Source: Serratia liquefaciens ATCC 27592 (lineage in GTDB: Bacteria; Pseudomonadota; Gammaproteobacteria; Enterobacterales; Enterobacteriaceae). Taken from it: DNA of 64,000 bases. Shown one piece after another: positions 8,513-18,874 of this stretch. The stretch covers positions 4,030,001 to 4,094,000 of the forward strand of contig NC_021741.1 in NCBI RefSeq assembly GCF_000422085.1, read 5' to 3'. The position numbers were made by a program, and so were the translations under genes. How positions within the stretch are numbered: position 1 is the stretch's first letter; each line of letters opens with the position of its first letter. The notes under the pieces are model-generated. The model made no database searches and had not been told where the DNA came from. It was given only the letters and a program-made list of their open reading frames with translations.

Positions 8513-9368
8513 ACGCCCTCACCTTTTCCGGTACGTGGCGGGTGTTGGGGTATAGCGCATAAATACTCTGCGCAGGAAACTGATGGTCCGTGAGTAGCGG
8601 ACACAGCTTGCCCTCGGCGAGGGCAGGCCGCACCAGCCATTCGGGCAGCAGCGCCACCCCGGCACCGTGCAAAGCAAACGCCAACAGCGCCGCGGCACTG
8701 TCGCCCATCAACGTGGCGGCATCTTCCACCTTGAACAGCACCGCCTGGCGCTCAGGGGTAATGACCTGCCAACTCAGCGGCGAACTGAGGCGACTGTGAG
8801 CAATCCACTGTGCCTGTGCCAGTTGGGCCAGAGACGCAATGGGATGGCGGGCCAGATAGGCCGGCGAGGCGACCGGCACAATAGCAAAGCTGTCGAGCAA
8901 TGCTGCCCGCAGGCTGGAATCCTCCAGTTGTCCCAGCCGGATGGCCACGTCGAAACGCTCTGAAATCAAATCGGCATGATAGGAAGAGGAAACGTGCTGA
9001 ATGCGCAGGCGCGGATGCAATTGGGAAAACGCCGCCAGCGTCGGTACCACCACCTGAGCGCCGTATTCCGGCGTAGTGGTGATGCGCAATACGCCGCTCA
9101 GTCCATGGTGATCCCGACGTACGTCATCCAAGAGGTTTTCCGCATCCTGCAACAACCGCAGACAACGTTGATAAAAACGTTCGCCGGCGTCGGTCAGTGC
9201 CAGCCGTCGGGTGCTGCGCACCAGCAGCGACACCCCCAGTTCGCCCTCCAGCTGTTTGACATTGAAGCTGACCACCGCCTTGGTTTGCCCCAACGCCACC
9301 GCAGCAGCGGTGAAACTGCCGGCGTCCACCACGGCCACGAAGATAGCCAAACGCTGCAGGTTAAGCAT
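8472..9368 (-). CDS. LysR-type transcriptional regulator
   Basis: A 298-residue LysR regulator. The N-terminal winged helix (about 1-60) reads MLNLQRLAIFVAVVDAGSF with the recognition helix QTKAVVSFNVKQLE; the periplasmic-binding-like effector domain spans about 90-290. It is divergent from the MFS efflux gene at 9475, with a perfect 19-bp palindrome between them, so it probably controls that transporter and itself. I chose ATG 9368 because the fold begins there; the longer frame to 9476 runs into the neighbour's start. Its 3' end overlaps the hydrolase gene by 41 bases. Confidence 0.85.
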   Translation of the reverse strand: MLNLQRLAIFVAVVDAGSFTAAAVALGQTKAVVSFNVKQLEGELGVSLLVRSTRRLALTDAGERFYQRCLRLLQDAENLLDDVRRDHHGLSGVLRITTTPEYGAQVVVPTLAAFSQLHPRLRIQHVSSSYHADLISERFDVAIRLGQLEDSSLRAALLDSFAIVPVASPAYLARHPIASLAQLAQAQWIAHSRLSSPLSWQVITPERQAVLFKVEDAATLMGDSAAALLAFALHGAGVALLPEWLVRPALAEGKLCPLLTDHQFPAQSIYALYPNTRHVPEKVRAFIDFLRARVATDE

Positions 9369-9383
9369 GTTGTCGCCCCTTAT

Positions 9384-9402
9384 TGTCAAAATAATTTTGA
9401 CA
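9384..9402. promoter_or_regulatory. 19-bp perfect palindrome, candidate LysR operator
   Basis: TGTCAAAAT-A-ATTTTGACA is a perfect inverted repeat 15 bases upstream of the lysR start and 72 bases before the MFS start. It contains the T-N11-A spacing usual for LysR-type sites. Binding by the adjacent regulator is inferred. Confidence 0.6.
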
Positions 9403-9474
9403 GTGTAATCGCTCGTAGCCGATTTATCCGCACTTTCCCGCCCGTTACACTGCTGGCCTTCAACCGGAGGCACC

Positions 9475-10857
9475 ATGCCCTATCGCATCAAAGTCGCAAT
9501 CGTCTACCTGCTCGGATTTTTTGTCGATCTGATCAACATGTTTATCGCCAACGTCGCTTACCCCTCAATCGGTCATGCGCTGCAGGCTTCGGTCGGTGAA
9601 TTGGCCTGGGTCAGTAACGGCTACATTCTCGGCCTGACGCTGGTGATCCCGCTCAGCGCCTGGTTAGCGCAGCGCATTGGCGGACGGCGGGTGTTTTTGC
9701 TGTCGTTAACCTTGTTTATGCTGGCAACGGCGGCGGCGGGCTATGCCGATTCCATCGGCGAACTGGTTGGCTGGAGAGTGCTGCAGGGTATGGGCGGCGG
9801 GTTGCTGATCCCGATCGGCCAAACGCTGACCTACCAACTGTACCGTAGCCATGAGCGCGCGGGGCTTTCCGCCGCCATTATGCTGGTAGGCCTGCTGGCC
9901 CCAGCACTGTCACCGGCATTGGGGGGGCTTATTGTCGACCGGCTCGACTGGCGCTGGGTGTTCTTTGCCAACCTGCCGCTCGCCGCGCTGGCGCTGCTGT
10001 TGGCCGCACTCTGGCTGCGCCCTCAGGCACCCGATCCGCAACGTCGACCGCTCGAGATCAAGGGGTTGCTTAGCGCCTGTACGGCCCTGACGCTGATCTT
10101 ACTGGGCCTCACCCGACTGGGGGAAAACGGAGGCCTTGCGCAAGGCGCGTTACTGTTGGCCGCAGGAGCGATCGCCTTGACCTATTTCCTGCGCCGTAGC
10201 CTGCGCATTACCCACTCTTTGCTGAACCTGCGCCTGGTTCAGGATCCTCTGTTGCGCACGTCGATGATGATTTATCAGTGCATCCCCGGCCTGTTTATCG
10301 GCGTCAGCCTGATCGCCATGCTGTATTTGCAAAATCAGTTGGGCATGCGTGCCGCGCAGGTCGGCAGCCTGATGCTGCCCTGGTCGCTGGCCTCGTTCCT
10401 GGCCATCACGTTGACCGGCAGAAAATTTAACCATTTTGGCCCGAAACCGCTGTTTATCTTCGGCTGTCTGCTGCAAGGGTTGGGCATTTTGGCGCTGTCG
10501 CAGATTGCGCACGCTGGGGATTACGGATTGCAGGTTGCGGCCTTCGCTCTGATGGGCTTTGGCGGCAGCCTGTGCAGCAGCACCGCGCAGAGCAGCGCCT
10601 TTTTGCATATTGCCGATGAGCAATTGGCCGACGCCAGTGCGCTGTGGAATATCAACCGACAGCTCAGCTTCTGCCTGGGTGTCGCCCTGCTCAGCTTACT
10701 ACTCAACCTGCTGCTGGAACATTTTACCCCCGCCGTCGCCTACAAAAGTTGTTTTTACCTGGCCGCCGCCAGCACGCTGATCCCCATGCTGCTGTGCCTG
10801 CGCATCGCAAACCGCGCCATAGTGCGCCGTCTCAATACTCAACAGGAACACCAATGA
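9475..10857 (+). CDS. MFS drug/metabolite efflux transporter (DHA2, EmrB/QacA-like)
   Basis: A 460-residue inner-membrane protein with about 13-14 hydrophobic helices. The DHA2 features are visible: YPSIGHAL..ELAWVSNGYILGLTLVIPLSAWLAQRIGGRR in the first loop and GLLAPALSPALGGLIVD (motif C type) in helix five. It should export small molecules using the proton gradient. The ATG at 9475 follows GGAGG. Its TGA overlaps the ATG of the next small gene (ATGA at 10854), so the two are translationally coupled. The divergent LysR regulator is the likely controller. Confidence 0.85.
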   Translation: MPYRIKVAIVYLLGFFVDLINMFIANVAYPSIGHALQASVGELAWVSNGYILGLTLVIPLSAWLAQRIGGRRVFLLSLTLFMLATAAAGYADSIGELVGWRVLQGMGGGLLIPIGQTLTYQLYRSHERAGLSAAIMLVGLLAPALSPALGGLIVDRLDWRWVFFANLPLAALALLLAALWLRPQAPDPQRRPLEIKGLLSACTALTLILLGLTRLGENGGLAQGALLLAAGAIALTYFLRRSLRITHSLLNLRLVQDPLLRTSMMIYQCIPGLFIGVSLIAMLYLQNQLGMRAAQVGSLMLPWSLASFLAITLTGRKFNHFGPKPLFIFGCLLQGLGILALSQIAHAGDYGLQVAAFALMGFGGSLCSSTAQSSAFLHIADEQLADASALWNINRQLSFCLGVALLSLLLNLLLEHFTPAVAYKSCFYLAAASTLIPMLLCLRIANRAIVRRLNTQQEHQ

Positions 10858-11234
10858 ACCAATATTTTACCGAAGTGATCGACGCACACGTCGCCATTGA
10901 AAACTGGCTTGAAAAAGGGGCCGGAGATGAACAGGGGCTGTTGGCACGTTTTGATCCCGCCTTCAGCATGATCGCGCTGAACGGCAGCCGACTCGATTTT
11001 GACGCACTGAGCGCGTTTTTCCGTGCGCATCGGGCCGCCAAACCAGGGTTGGCAATCAGCATAGAGGAGATGACGTTGGTGGCCGAATGGCCGACGGGAG
11101 CGGTGGTCAGCTATCGCGAGAAACAGAGGCTGCCTGGACAGGCGGCGACGCTGCGCAACTCCACCGTGGTGTTTGAACAAACCGAAACCGGGCTGGGCTG
11201 GCGACACCTGCATGAAACGCCCATCGCGCAGTAA
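10854..11234 (+). CDS. DUF4440/SnoaL-like small protein
   Basis: A 126-residue protein that looks like an NTF2-like fold of the DUF4440 type: an N-terminal helix (YFTEVIDAHVAIENWLEK), a FDPAFSMIALNGSRLDFDALSAFFRAHRA segment, and strands ending STVVFEQTETGLGWRHLHETP. Such proteins bind small hydrophobic ligands or act as isomerase-like enzymes; no substrate can be given. The ATG overlaps the stop of the MFS gene in ATGA, so it is in its operon and may act on the exported compound. The stop codon directly abuts the convergent ydgU-like ORF. Confidence 0.75.
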   Translation: MNQYFTEVIDAHVAIENWLEKGAGDEQGLLARFDPAFSMIALNGSRLDFDALSAFFRAHRAAKPGLAISIEEMTLVAEWPTGAVVSYREKQRLPGQAATLRNSTVVFEQTETGLGWRHLHETPIAQ

Positions 11235-11336
11235 TCAGAGAAAACCGTCGGCCAGAAACAGTTCCCAGGCCACGATCAGCCCACACAGGGTGACGGCGCT
11301 GAAAATCACTTCGAACAGATAGCGATTGATCATCAT
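11235..11336 (-). CDS. ydgU: 33-residue membrane peptide, YdgU-like
   Basis: A 33-codon ORF too short for routine calling: it starts MMINRYLFEVIF, has one hydrophobic helix (about 7-28) and ends LADGFL. It lies immediately downstream of asr on the same strand, the position held in E. coli by ydgU, an acid-inducible small membrane protein cotranscribed with asr. The RYxFExI pattern also resembles YdgU as I recall it. The ATG pair at 11336 and 11333 has a GAGGG site upstream. A terminator hairpin separates it from asr, so it would be made from readthrough transcripts. Assignment rests on position and peptide character. Confidence 0.65.
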   Translation of the reverse strand: MMINRYLFEVIFSAVTLCGLIVAWELFLADGFL

Positions 11337-11350
11337 GAGCTAGCCCTCAA

Positions 11351-11379
11351 AAGAAGACACCCGGCCAAGCCGGGTGTCT
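11351..11379 (-). terminator. Hairpin between asr and the ydgU-like ORF
   Basis: An 11-bp perfect stem (AGACACCCGGC, loop of three, GCCGGGTGTCT) followed on the minus strand by TCTTTT. It should end most asr transcripts and let some continue into the small ORF. Confidence 0.75.
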
Positions 11380-11430
11380 CAATAACGTCGGGATGATGCG
11401 GCCCCCTCAGGCACCGCATTCCTCACTCAA

Positions 11431-11907
11431 TTAAGCGGCTGGAGTTGCTGCTTTTTTGGTGGCTTTGTGGTGTTTTTTAGCGGCCTGAGCTTTCTGCACT
11501 GGCGCTTTTTTGTGGTGTTTTTTAGCAGCCTGGGCTTTTTGAGCTGGCGCTTTTTTGCTTACTTTGTGGTGAGTTTTAGCAGCCTGAGCTTTCTGTGTTG
11601 GGGCTTTTTTGCTTACTTTTTGGTGCTTTTTAGCGGCCTGAGCTTTTTGAGCTGGGGTTTTCTTGGTGGCTTTGTGGTGCTTTTTAGCCGCCTGGGCTTT
11701 CTGAGCTGGGGCTTTCTTGGTCGCTTTGTGGTGCGCTTTCTTATGATGAGTGGCTTTAGCAGGAGCCTTCTCAGCAGCAGCTGGCGCAGCGGTAGTGGTG
11801 GTTGCAGCCGGAGCAGCCGCTGCCGGAGCTGCAGCAGTATCAGCAGCGAAAGCAACAGAAGACAGACCCATGGTGGCAGCAACGATCAGGGCTAATACTT
11901 TTTTCAT
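11431..11907 (-). CDS. asr: Acid-shock protein Asr
   Basis: A 158-residue periplasmic protein with a signal peptide ([21 protein letters not shown]) and an Ala-rich linker, then a Lys/His/Gln/Ala-rich tail built of five repeats of the type [18 protein letters not shown] (about 18 residues, one copy shortened to 15). E. coli Asr is strongly induced by low pH and low phosphate and processed in the periplasm; the basic tail may buffer or protect envelope proteins. The ATG at 11907 follows GAGGAAT. An RstA-box-like site lies about 100 bases upstream. The repeat number exceeds that of E. coli Asr as I recall it. Confidence 0.9.
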   Translation of the reverse strand: MKKVLALIVAATMGLSSVAFAADTAAAPAAAAPAATTTTAAPAAAEKAPAKATHHKKAHHKATKKAPAQKAQAAKKHHKATKKTPAQKAQAAKKHQKVSKKAPTQKAQAAKTHHKVSKKAPAQKAQAAKKHHKKAPVQKAQAAKKHHKATKKAATPAA

Positions 11908-11960
11908 CTTTAATTCCTCAGAGTGTTTTTTCAGTAAGCCCCGTTGGGCCGTTGAAGCAG

Positions 11961-11966
11961 ATACTA
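11961..11966 (-). promoter_or_regulatory. Candidate asr -10 element
   Basis: TAGTAT on the minus strand, 54-59 bases before the asr start codon. No good -35 hexamer lies 17 bases upstream, which suits an activator-dependent promoter. Confidence 0.4.
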
Positions 11967-12008
11967 GAGGAATCGATGAGCCGCTTCCGTGAGTGATTGG
12001 TTTCGCCG

Positions 12009-12022
12009 AGTAACCAAATGTA
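12009..12022 (-). promoter_or_regulatory. RstA box upstream of asr
   Basis: The minus strand reads TACATTTGGTTACT, matching the published E. coli RstA consensus TACATNTNGTTACA at all but the last specified base. E. coli asr is a known RstA target, so this conserved position is strong support for RstB/RstA control of asr here. Confidence 0.75.
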
Positions 12023-12138
12023 CAACACAGACAGGCATCGCCGGTGACGTTATCCCACCAGGTATTTTACCGTGATCGCCGGCACATTTTGAGAAATGGT
12101 CTACACTTAAGAGACATGTGTCAAAAACGGAGAGTCGA

Positions 12139-12447
12139 ATGTTTAAGAAATCAGAAAAAGTAGAACGCGACATTGATCAGGACGTCACTCTTTTGGCTGA
12201 TACATTGGATGAGGTGCTACGTGCATCCGGTGACAAAACCAAAGAGGAACTGAAAGAGCTGCACAGCAAAGCCAAAGGCGTGTTACGCGACGCCCGTGCT
12301 CGCTTCAATGGTTCCAGCAATCTGACACAGCACGCCCGCGATGCCGTCGAACAAGCCGACAGCTACGTGCGCGACAAACCTTGGCAGGGCGTAGGGATCG
12401 GGGCCGCGGTTGGCATCGTCCTCGGCGTTCTGCTGGCCCGGCGTTAA
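12139..12447 (+). CDS. DUF883 ElaB/YqjD-type ribosome-associated membrane protein
   Basis: A 102-residue protein: an acidic helical N-terminal domain (about 5-75, DVTLLADTLDEVLRASGDKTKEELKEL), then VRDKPWQGVGIGAAVGIVLGVLLARR, the conserved C-terminal tail anchor of the ElaB/YqjD/YgaM family. E. coli members bind ribosomes in stationary phase and tether them to the inner membrane. ATG 12139 (MFKKSEK) has GGAGAG upstream and is preferred over the ATG at 12118. It stands alone, divergent from asr. The exact paralogue cannot be decided; YgaM is the E. coli member next to nrdH, but the order differs here. Confidence 0.85.
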   Translation: MFKKSEKVERDIDQDVTLLADTLDEVLRASGDKTKEELKELHSKAKGVLRDARARFNGSSNLTQHARDAVEQADSYVRDKPWQGVGIGAAVGIVLGVLLARR

Positions 12448-12513
12448 CACCCCTTGCAGTCATAAAGATAAAACAACAGATGTGCGTCTGGCCCGTGGGA
12501 AACCGCGGGCCGT

Positions 12514-13947
12514 TTAATTTGTGGCTTCAAACAACTCGGCTAGCCTGGCCACTGCCCGCTCAGCCTCGCTCTGCTGGGTAAAGTTGGCAAACCCCATCAG
12601 CAGGCCATCTCCCGCCGCACTGGCTATGTGCCAATCCGAAAGTGCCTGTATCGACAACCCGCGTTGCCAGGCCTCTTGCGCGATCCTCCGATCCAAGCCT
12701 TTTGCCGTCAATCGTGCCAGTAATTGAATGCCCCCGGCCTGCGACGATACCGTCAAATACTCCCCCAGCTGTCGTGCAAGCGCCTGCGCCAGCCATTCAC
12801 GGCGCTGGCGATAGAGAGGCCGCATACGTTTCAGATGGCGATAGAAATGCCCCTGATGGATAAAATCAGCCACGCTGGCCTGCATCAGTGGCGGGCAGCC
12901 GCAACCGCGTAACCGGCTGCTGCGTCCAAAAGCGTCCACCTGTTCAAGCGGCACGACCAAATAAGCCATACGCAGTGCCGGAAACAAGGTTTTACTGAAA
13001 GTCCCGGCGTACAGCACCCTGCCCTGACGATCGAGACTTTTCAACGGCGGCAGCGGCCGACCATGATAACGAACCTCGCTGTCGTAATCGTCTTCAAGTA
13101 TCCATGCCCCCTGCTGCTGTGCCCACTCCAGTAAGGCCATGCGCCGCGCCAGGCTAAGCGAGACGCCCAGGGGACTCTGGTGGGTCGGCGTCAGCACCGC
13201 CATGCGTGCTCGAGGTGCAGCGGCAACACCGACGGCGATATTCATCCCCTGCTCATCAACCGGCACGGCCACCGGCTGCATGCCGGCGGCGCGAAATAGC
13301 GGTAGGGTCACCGGGTAGCCGGGGTCTTCCAGCCACACCTCGTCACCGGTCTTGAGTAAAGTGCCGATCACCAAATCCAGCAATGCCTGATAGCCGGCAC
13401 AAATAAAAACCTGTTCCGGTCGACAATTGATACCACGCGAAAGCTGCAAATAATTCACGATCGCCGCGCGCAGCTCTGGCAACCCTTGAGTTGACGGATG
13501 AGCCATGGCCGCCAAAGGAGCAGTACGCAATTGGCGACCGACAATCCGCTGCCATAGTGCGCGCGGGAAAGCATCCAGCGCCGGCAACCCCAATTGAAAA
13601 GGCTGCGTCGCACCACTCGGATGCAATGGATTAGCCGCCACCGCTGGCAACACTTCCGTCGTCAATGCTGCGCGTACCGGCAGATTCTGCAACTGCGGCG
13701 AAACATAAGTGCCAGCCTGTCCCCGGCTTTGCAGAAAACCTTCGGCGATAAGTTGGCCGTAAGCGCTTTCCACCGTGGCCCGCGCCACGCCCAGATCGCT
13801 CGCCAGCCCACGCACCGAAGGCAGCCGACTGCCCGCCTGCAGACTTCCTTGCGCAATGGCGTCTTTAATCCGCAGATAAATCTGCCGGTACAAAGGATCT
13901 GCGAGCTGAGCATCCAGCCGTAAAGAGGAGAGAAACGGACGCATCAT
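12514..13947 (-). CDS. MocR/PdxR-type regulator (GntR helix-turn-helix fused to aminotransferase)
   Basis: A 477-residue fusion. Residues about 10-75 form a GntR winged helix (LPSVRGLASDLGVARATVESAYGQL); about 110-470 form a fold-type I aminotransferase domain. The PLP lysine is seen in YAGTFSKTLFPALRMAYLV, and ILEDDYDSEVRY holds the conserved Asp/Tyr that contact the cofactor. MocR proteins sense PLP or amino compounds. It is divergent from the carboxymuconolactone-decarboxylase-like gene at 14044, its probable target. The intergenic bases contain the 6-bp palindrome CTATAG inside an imperfect ATGG...CCAT repeat that could be the operator. Confidence 0.9.
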   Translation of the reverse strand: MMRPFLSSLRLDAQLADPLYRQIYLRIKDAIAQGSLQAGSRLPSVRGLASDLGVARATVESAYGQLIAEGFLQSRGQAGTYVSPQLQNLPVRAALTTEVLPAVAANPLHPSGATQPFQLGLPALDAFPRALWQRIVGRQLRTAPLAAMAHPSTQGLPELRAAIVNYLQLSRGINCRPEQVFICAGYQALLDLVIGTLLKTGDEVWLEDPGYPVTLPLFRAAGMQPVAVPVDEQGMNIAVGVAAAPRARMAVLTPTHQSPLGVSLSLARRMALLEWAQQQGAWILEDDYDSEVRYHGRPLPPLKSLDRQGRVLYAGTFSKTLFPALRMAYLVVPLEQVDAFGRSSRLRGCGCPPLMQASVADFIHQGHFYRHLKRMRPLYRQRREWLAQALARQLGEYLTVSSQAGGIQLLARLTAKGLDRRIAQEAWQRGLSIQALSDWHIASAAGDGLLMGFANFTQQSEAERAVARLAELFEATN

Positions 13948-14043
13948 GGCCTGGTTAAATAATTATTTTATGGCTCTATAGCATAGTCCATATCGCCTTT
14001 AAAGTAGCCTCATTATTCTGCTGTTCGCTAACTGAGGTTGACC

Positions 14044-14475
14044 ATGATTAAGCAACGTTTGAAATATTCCGAACTCTCTCCCGCCCCTTACAAAGGCATG
14101 GTGACCGCCCTGATGGCACTGGAGAAAGGCGCGCTGGACAAGGCGACAATTGAGCTGATGTTTATGCGCGTATCGCAGATTAACGGCTGTGCCTACTGCC
14201 TGGATATGCATGGTAAAGCACTGAGAGAAAGTGGCGTTGACAACGCCAAGCTGGACCAACTTGCGGGCTGGCGCGTGAGTCATGCGTTCAGCGACCGCGA
14301 GCGCGCGGCGCTTGAGTGGGCAGACTCCGTGACCCTGATCGCCGCAACTGGCGCACCGGACAGCGCGTTTGAAGCGCTGCAGACGCACTTTAGCGAGGCG
14401 GAAATTGCCGATTTAACCTTCGCCATCAGCATCATGAACGCCTTTAACCGCCTGGCCATCAGCATGCGTCAATGA
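14044..14475 (+). CDS. Carboxymuconolactone decarboxylase / AhpD-like protein
   Basis: A 143-residue CMD-family protein. The redox or proton-relay motif INGCAYCLDMHGKAL (about 45-59) has the CxxCxxxH pattern of AhpD-like alkylhydroperoxidases. It is therefore probably a small peroxidase using thiol reductants, although CMD proteins vary in activity. ATG 14044 follows GAGG; the TTG at 14038 is less likely. It is divergent from the MocR regulator, which probably controls it, and ends in a strong hairpin. Confidence 0.85.
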   Translation: MIKQRLKYSELSPAPYKGMVTALMALEKGALDKATIELMFMRVSQINGCAYCLDMHGKALRESGVDNAKLDQLAGWRVSHAFSDRERAALEWADSVTLIAATGAPDSAFEALQTHFSEAEIADLTFAISIMNAFNRLAISMRQ

Positions 14476-14491
14476 CGAAACCGCACTTTCC

Positions 14492-14514
14492 CCCCTCTCG
14501 CCCGAGAGGGGTTT
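14492..14514 (+). terminator. Terminator of the AhpD-like gene
   Basis: A 9-bp GC-rich stem, CCCCTCTCG with CGAGAGGGG (14492-14500 and 14503-14511), starting about 16 bases after the stop and followed by TTT. Confidence 0.65.
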
Positions 14515-14592
14515 CCCGCCAACAACCGCCAAAAAAAATTTTTCCCTCTGCTTTTCCAGCCCTGATGCGGCTTCGACGCGAACCCTGCCAAA

Positions 14593-14639
14593 ACACCATA
14601 TATAGCGTGGTTGATAAATTAAATATCCACATATAGTAT
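14593..14639 (+). promoter_or_regulatory. nrdH promoter with two NrdR boxes
   Basis: Two 16-bp NrdR-box-like sites start at 14593 (ACACCATATATAGCGT) and 14624 (TATCCACATATAGTAT), exactly 31 bp apart, the three-turn spacing reported for NrdR pairs. The consensus is acaCwAtATaTwGtgt; the first box misses two positions, the second more. Between them a sigma70-type promoter reads TTGATA (14611-14616), 17 bases, TAGTAT (14634-14639), so box 2 covers the -10. NrdR represses ribonucleotide reductase genes when dATP is plentiful. Confidence 0.8.
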
Positions 14640-14747
14640 TTAACCCATCAACCGCAGGGAACATGTAGCGGTTGGTAACGCCGTCAGAAACGCCGTTCAA
14701 TGCTCCGTTATCTGACCTGTCCGCCTTTCCTTCAGCCTAAAAGGTAA

Positions 14748-14993
14748 ATGCGAATCATGAGCATTATTATTTACAGTAAACCGGACTGTGTCCAGTGCAA
14801 CGCCACCTATCGCGCATTCGATAAACAAGGGATTGGTTATCAGGTGATCGACCTCACCCAGGATCAGCAGGCGCTGAACCATGTTAAATCCCTTGGCTAT
14901 CAGCAAGTTCCGGTGATTATCGCCGGTGAAGATCACTGGTCTGGCTTCCGGCCGGACAAAATCGGCGCGCTGGCCCACGCCCTGGCGTCCTGA
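14748..14993 (+). CDS. nrdH: NrdH, glutaredoxin-like electron donor
   Basis: An 81-residue thioredoxin-fold protein with the NrdH active site CVQC (in [11 protein letters not shown]) and the signature WSGFRPD near the C-terminus. It reduces the class Ib ribonucleotide reductase NrdEF and is itself reduced by thioredoxin reductase. First gene of nrdHIEF. The ATG at 14748 has AAAGG six bases upstream; the ATG at 14757 ([10 protein letters not shown]) matches the fold start better but lies farther from the site, so the exact start is uncertain. Confidence 0.95.
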   Translation: MRIMSIIIYSKPDCVQCNATYRAFDKQGIGYQVIDLTQDQQALNHVKSLGYQQVPVIIAGEDHWSGFRPDKIGALAHALAS

Positions 14994-15001
14994 GGTTGCC
15001 C

Positions 15002-15387
15002 ATGAACCCGCTGGTCTATTTCTCCAGCAGTTCGGAGAACACCCACAGGTTCGTTGAAAAACTGGGATTGCCGGCGATACGTATCCCTATCGCCGGCGCC
15101 CGCAGCAAACTGCTGATGGATAAACCCTATATTTTGATCGTGCCCAGCTATGGCGGCGGCAGCGCCGTAGGAGCCGTGCCGATCCAGGTGATCCGCTTTC
15201 TCAACGATCCACAAAATCGCGCTTTCCTGCGCGGCGTTATCGCCGCCGGGAATACCAATTTCGGCGCAGCGTACGGCATTGCCGGCGACATCATCGCCAA
15301 AAAATGTCAGGTGCCTTTTCTTTACCGCTTTGAGCTGCTCGGCACCACACAAGACGTTGCAAACGTTCGACAGGGAGTAACCGCATT

Positions 15388-15406
<19 letters not shown>
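15002..15406 (+). CDS. nrdI: NrdI flavodoxin-like protein
   Basis: A 134-residue flavodoxin-like protein. [18 protein letters not shown] near the start is the FMN phosphate-binding loop, and IVPSYGGGS and GAGNTNFG-like segments (here [12 protein letters not shown]) contact the flavin. NrdI supplies the oxidant that assembles the dimanganese-tyrosyl radical in NrdF. It starts nine bases after the nrdH stop, with GAGG upstream of ATG 15002, and its 3' end overlaps the nrdE start by 19 bases, which implies translational coupling. Confidence 0.95.
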
Positions 15407-18512
<3,106 letters not shown>

Positions 18513-18561
18513 GTGAAATCGCGGGGGCGAATCACTTCGCTCTAAACCATAACCGCTGAAC

Positions 18562-18581
18562 GGGCGCAGGCTACCGCGCCC
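18562..18581 (+). terminator. Candidate nrdHIEF terminator
   Basis: A 6-bp GC stem (GGGCGC with GCGCCC) 50 bases after the nrdF stop. The following tract, CTACAGTTT, is only weakly T-rich, so efficiency is uncertain. Confidence 0.45.
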
Positions 18582-18588
18582 CTACAGT

Positions 18589-18801
18589 TTAGATATTTCC
18601 GGTACGCTGTCGGATGCGCTGCCAAATGGCCCGTTTTTCCTCGTCATCAGCACTCGACCAGGCGGCGATTTCCTCCAGCGTGCGCCAACAGCCCCGACAC
18701 CACGCGTTTTCGGTGTCGATCTGGCAAACATTATTGCAGGGTGAACGCACGCCATCGTCAATCTGACTGCCGGTTTTTCTTCTTCTGCTGCGGCCTACCA
18801 T
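18589..18801 (-). CDS. DUF1289 domain-containing protein
   Basis: A 70-residue protein with the DUF1289 cysteine signature: SPCNNVCQID..NAWCRGCWRTLEEIAAWSSADDEEKRAIW. The four cysteines probably bind a metal; the basic N-terminus RSRRRK may contact nucleic acid. No function is established. ATG 18801 follows GGAGGAAG; the much longer upstream frame is antisense to the SDR 3' end and is rejected. It is on the same strand as the SDR gene, 73 bases behind it, possibly cotranscribed. Confidence 0.8.
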   Translation of the reverse strand: MVGRSRRRKTGSQIDDGVRSPCNNVCQIDTENAWCRGCWRTLEEIAAWSSADDEEKRAIWQRIRQRTGNI

Positions 18802-18874
18802 AAGGCGCTTCCTCCGGTGGATTTCTCGCGACAGGATACCCGATCCTGCCGCGAGAGAAACCGCCCCGGTAAAA

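Noticed and set aside
11431..11760. Regular repeats considered as a CRISPR array
   Set aside because: The repeats are in frame inside asr, have no unique spacers and encode the known Asr repeat peptide.
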